From assembly GCA_024220525.1 (NCBI GenBank), contig JAMYWO010000099.1, positions 130,442-142,496 of the forward strand: 12,055 nucleotides of DNA. The letters run 5' to 3'. Under the pieces are notes generated by a model, which ran no database searches, was not told the DNA's origin, and was given only the letters and a program-made list of their open reading frames with translations. The first letter of the stretch is position 1. The number at the start of each line of letters is the position of its first letter. Made by a program: the position numbers and the translations under genes. This DNA comes from Cochliopodium minus. Lineage: Eukaryota > Discosea > Himatismenida > Cochliopodiidae. Shown here piece by piece: positions 7,633 to 12,055 of this stretch.

Positions 7633-8900
7633 CTAATCTCTCCTTCTTTTTCTTTCTCTTCTTTCTAATTCCTCTCTCCTTCTCTTCTTTCTTCTCTTTT
7701 TGTTCCTTCTCTAGTCTTTCTTTCTCCAATCTTTCTTTCTAATCTCTCAATCTCTTGTTTTCTTTCTCTTCTTTTCTAATCTTTCTTTCTCCTGTCTTTC
7801 TTTCCTCCAATCTTTCTTTTTCTAATCTTTTTCTTTCTTGGCGTTCTATTTCGAGTCTTTCCTTCTCTAATCTCTCTCCTTTCTCCTGTCTTTCTTTTTC
7901 GATTCTTTCTTTTTCTAATCTCTCTTCTTGTTTCTTTTTTTTCCTTCTCTTCTCTAATCTTTCTTTTCTCCTGTCTTTCTTTTTCTAATCTTTCTTTCTG
8001 TTTCTCTCTTCTCTAATCTCTCCTTCTAATCTTTTCTTTCTTGGCGTTCTATTTCGAGTCTTTCTTTTTCTAATCTTTTTCTTCTTGTTTCTCTTTTCTA
8101 ATCTCGCCTTCCTGTCTTTCTTTTTCGATTCTTTCTTTTCTAATCTCTTCTTGTCTTCCTTCTTTTCTCTTTCTCTCTCCTTCTCTTTTTTCTTTCTCTT
8201 CTTGGCGTTCTATTTCGAGTCTTTTCTTTCTCCAATCTTTCTTTTTCTAATCTTTCTTTTTCTATCTCTCTTTCTTCTCGTTCGATCTCGAGTCTTTCTT
8301 TTCTAATCTCTCCTTCTCCTGTCTTTCTTTTTCTTTTTCTTGTTTCTCTTTCTCTTTTGTTCCTTCTAGTATCTCCATCTCTCCTTTTCCAATCTCTTTT
8401 CTTGTTTCTCCTTCTCCTGACCTTCTTTCTCTAATATATTTCTTGTCTTTCCTTTTCATTTTGTTCATTCTCAGATCTCTCTTTTTCAAATCTTTTCTTT
8501 CTTGTTTCTGTTTCTCTCTTTTTCTAATTTCTCCTTCTCCTGTTTCTCTTTGTTCCTCTTCTAATCTCTCTCCTTCTCTTGGCGCTTATTTCGATCTTCT
8601 TTCTTTCTAATCTTTCTTTTTCTAATCTCTCTCCTCTGTTTTTCTTTTCCTAATCTCTCTTTTTGTTCATTTTCTAATCTTTCCTTTTCCTGTTTTTCTT
8701 TTTCATTTTGTTCATTTTCCGATATTTCCTTTTCTGATCTCTAATCTTTCTTTTTCATTTAGTTCTCCTTTCTAATTTCCTAATCTCCTTTTCTTTTTCT
8801 AACCTTTCCTTCCTTTCTCTCCATTTCATTTTGTTCTAATCTTTTTTCCTTTTCAATTGATAAATTTTCCTTTATTTCTTCATCTTTTTAATATCTTTTG
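7560..8900 (-). repeat. Degenerate coding repeat for LEKERQEKER-type coiled coil, frame broken by indels
   Basis: On the plus strand this is a CT-rich tract of about 1.3 kb; read on the minus strand it encodes units such as LEKERLEIERQE and EKERQEKER, a long charged helix. A higher-order unit, TCTTGGCGTTCTATTTCGAG, occurs at about 7836, 8039 and 8200, with a damaged copy at about 8577 (spacings 203, 161 and 377). No frame stays open for the whole tract. Stops arise where a unit has GAAAAG instead of GAAAAAG or similar, so the frame changes repeatedly while the peptide pattern persists. Near 8900 the pattern fades after DEEIKENLSIEKEKRLEQ; no clear start codon was found. This is probably the N-terminal body of the zinc-ribbon protein, damaged by real decay or by consensus errors. 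Confidence 0.7.
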
Positions 8901-9119
8901 GGATATCGATTCATCTTGTTTCTTTATCTCATTCTTTTTTGTGATGAAAAATAAATCGATATCAACCCAATTATCAAAGTAATAATAATATATCATATAT
9001 TGTTGTGAATGTATATAAATTTTCTTTCAATTTTATATTTATTTTCTTTTGTTGAAAAAAATACTATTTTTTATAGTATTTTTTTGACTATCCAAAATAA
9101 AAAAAAGACTCAAATATCA
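8901..9119. other. Intergenic region between divergent genes
   Basis: AT-rich spacer between the 5' end of the coiled-coil gene (minus) and SRPRB (plus). Apart from a perfect hairpin at 9055-9085 I see nothing in it. It probably holds both promoters. Confidence 0.5.
9055..9085. promoter_or_regulatory. Perfect 13-bp inverted repeat upstream of SRPRB
   Basis: AAAAAAATACTAT at 9055-9067 and its exact complement at 9073-9085 flank a TTTTT loop. The element ends 34 bp before the SRPRB start codon. It could be a palindromic protein site, a cruciform or a 5'-UTR hairpin. In such AT-rich DNA a chance origin is possible, so the regulatory label is an inference. Confidence 0.35.
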
Positions 9120-9960
9120 ATGATTCCTATTTATTTGATCGTATTTATTATTATTTTGTTGATAGTTGGTAAAATTTGATTAAATTTGGATTATATTAAA
9201 CCAAATCTATTTAAACAACAAAAGCAATCCTATTTTTGTGGGGATCAATTGTGAAACCAAAGGGAAATACAGTATTGATACTTGGAAATAAAATTCAGGA
9301 AAACTATCCTTTATCATTTGTTAAAAATCAAAATTTTTTTTTTTTTATATTGTGATGACGTAATTATAGATAAAGGATGATGTAATCGTTAAAACTTATA
9401 CTTATATCTGAAAATCAATCCAACATTGAAAAGATGGAAATAGAATACACTTGGGATGTGCCTGGATCAAATTCATTGAGATATAAATTAAACAATATCT
9501 CCCAAATACCATCAAAATCATATTTTTGATCGATTCATCAGATTTGGATAAAACAATCCACGATGTAGCTCAATATCTCTTTGAGATTATGACTCATAAA
9601 TTATTCCAAAAGAATAATATCTCTATCTTGATTGCATGCAACAAACAAGATAATCTATTTGCAATCCAAAAAGAGAAAATTGAAGAAAAATTGTCAAAGG
9701 AATTGTAAGAAAACAAAAATATTTTTAATTGATTAAATTTTTTTTTTTTTTTGAAAAACAGGGAAACTTTGAGAACCACCAAAAATGTAACCCCATCCAG
9801 CCATGAAGGTGAAGATGATACTTTAGAACTTTATGTTAAAGAAGGGAAGAAATCTCATTTCAATTTCGCAGATCAACCAAATTCAATAACATTCATTGAA
9901 ATATCAGCACTCAAAAAACAAAATATTGATAAAATTGAAGAATTTATTTGCAATAAATAA
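9120..9960 (+). CDS. SRPRB: Signal recognition particle receptor subunit beta (small GTPase), frame-disrupted
   Basis: This is the membrane GTPase that anchors the SRP receptor alpha subunit to the endoplasmic reticulum. Exons are 9120-9168, 9225 to about 9330, 9370-9704 and 9762-9960. The product starts with a membrane anchor (MIPIYLIVFIIILLIV, then AILFLWG) and VLILGN, the beginning of the P-loop. Later come ISENQS, DVPGSNSLR (G3), IIFLIDSSDLDKTIHDVAQYLFEIM, ILIACNKQDN (G4), KLSKELETLRTTKNVTPS, FNFADQ and FIEISALK (G5), all in SRPRB order. The second half is intact. The first half is not in one frame. The P-loop NSGKT appears only if A is added to the A4 at 9290-9293. Further one-base shifts are needed near the second donor, before ISEN (about 9405), and in the CCC near 9501. 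Homopolymer consensus errors would explain most of these; a pseudogene is the alternative. SRPRB is normally needed for viability. Confidence 0.85.
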
Positions 9961-10015
9961 AAAAAAAAAATTAAATAGATAATCACTTATCATCTTCATA
10001 TAAACCAAAAACACA

Positions 10016-10967
10016 ATGAAAAAATTATTCCATTCAAATACTCTCAAATCTAAAACTTGGGATATGAGAAAGCTCATACCCAAATCATGGAAATATAATC
10101 TGATTCCATTCGATAATAATAAGATTGAACATTTACAATACAATTATGATGCTATAATTTTAAATTCCCCTGAAAAATTTCCAATAGATTTTGAAGATAT
10201 TTGGGAGAATGGTTTATTTTTTTCCAATCTTTTCTTTATATTATATCATCAATCATTTTTTTTTTTTTCTTTCTAGCTTCACTCAAAATTTGTGCCGATG
10301 GAGGAGCAAATAGATTATTGGATTATATTTTAGAGTCTAAAGAGTAATTTCCTATTATTTTTCTTTCTTCAATTGAATCATTCAACAATTTTTGATTTTC
10401 AGAGATATTACAAATCCTGATTACATAATAGGAGATATGGATTCATTGTATCCGAATACGGAATTATATTTTTCTCAAACAAAAGAATGTAAAATCTTAA
10501 AGATAGAATGTCAAAACACAACAGATTTAGAAAAAACATTTAATAACGTAAATTTCGATAATAATAGCATCAAAATAATTGGAGCAATAGGAGGATATGT
10601 GGGGTAAAAATAAATATATATAAATTTTATACATCATATTTTGCTTTTACATAGACATCAATTGGCGAATTTCCATCTTCTTTACAGATATGTAGAAAAA
10701 GATATCATATTTCATTCCGATTATAGCATTAGCTTCTTATTAAAACAAGGACATAACAAAATATATTGTCCATGGAAATCTTCGATCAATCTCCTTCCTT
10801 TATCCAATCCTGTCACAATCACTAGCAAGGGTTTGAAATGGGATATGAACGAAACTATTTTGAAATATGGAAACTTTGTCAGTTCTTCAAATCTTGTGAA
10901 TCATAATGAAGTGGAAATAGAATGTGATCAACCATTATTATGTGTATTTGATAAAAGAAATGAATAA
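10016..10967 (+). CDS. TPK1: Thiamine pyrophosphokinase
   Basis: It transfers pyrophosphate from ATP to thiamine, making the cofactor thiamine diphosphate in the cytosol. Exons 10016-10211, 10277-10343, 10403-10603 and 10655-10967 join with matching phases (1, 2, 2) into 258 residues, close to the 243 of the human enzyme. Motifs in order: YDAIILNSPEKFP, KICADGGANRLLDY, PDYIIGDMDSL, KIECQNTTDLEKTF (TTDLEK, the Mg-binding TDxxK region), IKIIGAIGGYVGHQLANFHL, and the C-terminal thiamine-binding part VTITSKGLKWDM and FVSSSNLV. The first donor is GTTTAT, weaker than usual, but only this splice rebuilds ASLKICADGGA. The family motif usually written GGRxDH is GGYVGH here, with Gly where Asp is expected, exactly at the exon 3/4 junction; no alternative splice restores Asp. 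The gene starts 55 bp after SRPRB. Confidence 0.95.
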
Positions 10968-11015
10968 ATCCTTGTTTCATTATTTTTTTTATTTATTTGG
11001 AAAAAAAAAAAATTT

Positions 11016-11268
11016 ATGGATGAAGAGCTGAATCAATTCGATGGCATTGACGATAAACCACCAATACCCCCAAGGCCAAAAAATGGATTCAAATTAACAA
11101 AGTCCGTCAGATATTGGTCGTAATATTATTTTAAATCTTTTATTCTCTTTAATCAACTTGTATAGGCCTAATAAGAAATTACCTCCAACATATTCGAATT
11201 TGATGTATAAAAGGACAATAAAAAGTCTTATGAAATCAAATTATCTTATTGGAAGAATAGAAAATTGA
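11016..11268 (+). CDS. 68-residue proline-motif protein, possible SH3 ligand
   Basis: Two exons, 11016-11119 and 11166-11268, join in phase 2 across a 46-bp intron (donor GTAATA, acceptor TATAG). The product begins MDEELNQFDGIDDKPPIPPRPK and continues with a basic stretch, KLTKSVRYWSPNKKLPPTYSN, ending in a TGA. DDKPPIPPRPK contains PxxPxR, a class II SH3-binding core with an extra PxxP; KKLPPTYSN resembles a PPxY-like site (PPTYS, not exact). No domain, signal peptide or membrane segment is present. It starts 48 bp after the TPK1 stop. It may be a small adaptor or the ligand of an SH3 protein of the actin cytoskeleton, but that is inference from the motif only. A GTCGTA donor 3 bp earlier would drop one residue and keep the frame. 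Confidence 0.6.
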
Positions 11269-11610
11269 ACATATTAAATTATGCTTTTGTACATGCATTC
11301 TTTCAGTGTATTGTTAATTTTTAGTGCCCAAAAATTATTGAGAAAGATTTTCAATATCTAAACATTTTTTGGAAAGGAAAATAATTTTCTTGATAATTAA
11401 ATTAAAAAAATTGAAATACAATTGTGAACAAGATGCAGAATGAAAATAGATTGTTGCTATTGGAACATTCTCTATTGAGAGCAATAAATAATAAATATAG
11501 GCAATCACACAAACTAATAATTACCAAATTTGATTTATAAACAATAGGTCCTTTAACTGATAAAATATAGATCAATAAAATTGGAATCATATCAATTAAT
11601 AGATTCAGAA
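11269..11610. other. Intergenic region with one possible short ORF
   Basis: 342 bp without an assigned gene. A plus-strand ORF at 11433-11540 (35 residues, starting MQNENRLLLLEHSLLRAINN) has protein-like composition. A frame open from about 11561 runs in phase into the LRR start at 11611, after acceptor-like ATATAG (about 11566-11571). They could be upstream exons of the LRR gene, but no donor joins them. Otherwise I see nothing here. Confidence 0.4.
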
Positions 11611-12055
11611 ATGGAACATCTCACAATAAATTGTATTGGAACAGAAGAAACAGGTATATAAATGAAAATATGTAATTTAAGACTTTATTTTTGTCAATTT
11701 GATCAAATTTTATTCAAATTTCTTTTTGAAATTAAACAGAAATGAAAAGGGCCTTAGAAATGGTATGGGAGGTGATTGGTAAAGGAAATCTTATCTCGAA
11801 AATTCCCCATTTTATTATGTTGTGCATCTTCATGGAAAGGCTGGATCTCTCCTCCAACCAAATAACGTCAATTCCCATTGACATTTTAAACTTGTACACT
11901 TTGAAACAAATAAACCTATCTGACAATAAATTGACAGAGATTCCCCCTCAAATATTTCTTTTGCCGTAATCCGTTTTTATTTTTTAAAAAATAAAAATAA
12001 AATATAAAAATAAAATATAATAATTAAAAAAGTACATAATCAGTTCCGAGATCAA
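11611..12055 (+). CDS. Leucine-rich-repeat protein, N-terminal part
   Basis: Exons 11611-11653, 11740-11965 and 12044 onward are joined by phase-1 and phase-2 introns of 86 and 78 bp; the gene runs off the right edge. After a short head (MEHLTINCIGTEETEMKRAL) the product shows NLISKIPHF, then MERLDLSSNQITSIPIDILN, then LKQINLSDNKLTEIPPQIF and LPSEI. These are LxxLxLxxNxIxxIP repeats of about 23 residues, as in Ras-group, Roco and SHOC2-like LRR proteins, which form protein-binding solenoids, usually in the cytosol. No signal peptide is seen. The first intact repeat has GNLISKIP but lacks the preceding LDL part. The start is uncertain because the frame is open upstream to about 11561. What follows the repeats (kinase, Roco or other) cannot be seen. 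Confidence 0.72.

Noticed and set aside
7755-8306. Plus-strand Ser/Phe/Leu-rich ORFs
   Set aside because: They are antisense shadows of the GA-rich coiled-coil tract; the minus strand gives LEKERQEKER repeats and connects to the zinc-ribbon frame.
7560-8900. CRISPR-like or minisatellite array
   Set aside because: Units vary in length and encode a regular charged peptide on the minus strand; there are no equal spacers.
9225-9530. Programmed frameshifting (for example Euplotes-like) in SRPRB
   Set aside because: The needed shifts go in both directions and occur at different sequences, with no shared slippery motif. Neighbouring genes such as TPK1 need none.
11402-11590. Minus-strand hydrophobic ORF of 62 residues
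   Set aside because: No motif and no splice context; it lies opposite a plus-strand short ORF of better composition.

Overview
The window looks like nuclear DNA from an AT-rich microbial eukaryote. Almost every gene is split by short introns (about 48-66 bp in the compact genes, up to about 340 bp) with GTAAG/GTAAA/GTTA donors and T-rich tracts ending in AG. The spaces between genes are nearly pure A and T. The code looks standard: TAA, TGA and TAG all serve as stops. The gene set (dcd1A-like N-acyltransferase family, His/Gly-rich small protein, E/K-rich coiled coil, SRP receptor beta, leucine-rich repeats) suggests an amoeboid protist, perhaps amoebozoan. A GT69/CAP59 glycosyltransferase, best known from fungi, leaves an early-branching fungus open. 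I cannot name the organism.

Layout. Minus strand, 1-5160: a secreted dcd1A/dcd1B-like protein (19-807, 3' part cut off by the window edge), a complete CAP59/GT69-type mannosyltransferase (1094-3011), a small unrecognised protein with a weak SPRY-like middle (3340-4592), and a low-confidence short gene with micro-exons (4712-5160). Plus strand: a tiny His/Gly-rich protein in five symmetric exons (5518-5951), then a membrane-anchored fragment resembling the N-terminus of APD-type E3 ligases (6069-6514). Two neighbouring microsatellites with an ambiguous base follow (6672-6816). On the minus strand comes a zinc-ribbon protein whose long charged coiled coil lies in a GA-rich repeat tract with a broken reading frame (6841 to about 8900). 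Plus strand again: SRP receptor beta (9120-9960, with several frame breaks), thiamine pyrophosphokinase (10016-10967), a 68-residue SH3-ligand-like protein (11016-11268), and the start of a leucine-rich-repeat protein (11611 to the window end).

The genes do not form an evident pathway. They are unrelated cellular functions (secretion, glycosylation, thiamine activation, signalling scaffolds) packed closely, as in many small protist genomes. SRPRB, TPK1 and the SH3-ligand gene are separated by only 55 and 48 bp.

From about 6.0 to 9.5 kb, several genes need single-base corrections in short homopolymers, and an N sits in a microsatellite. I read this stretch as probably poorly resolved consensus sequence, with true pseudogenes as the alternative. 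I see no CRISPR array, tRNA, rRNA, transposon or clearly new multi-gene system.
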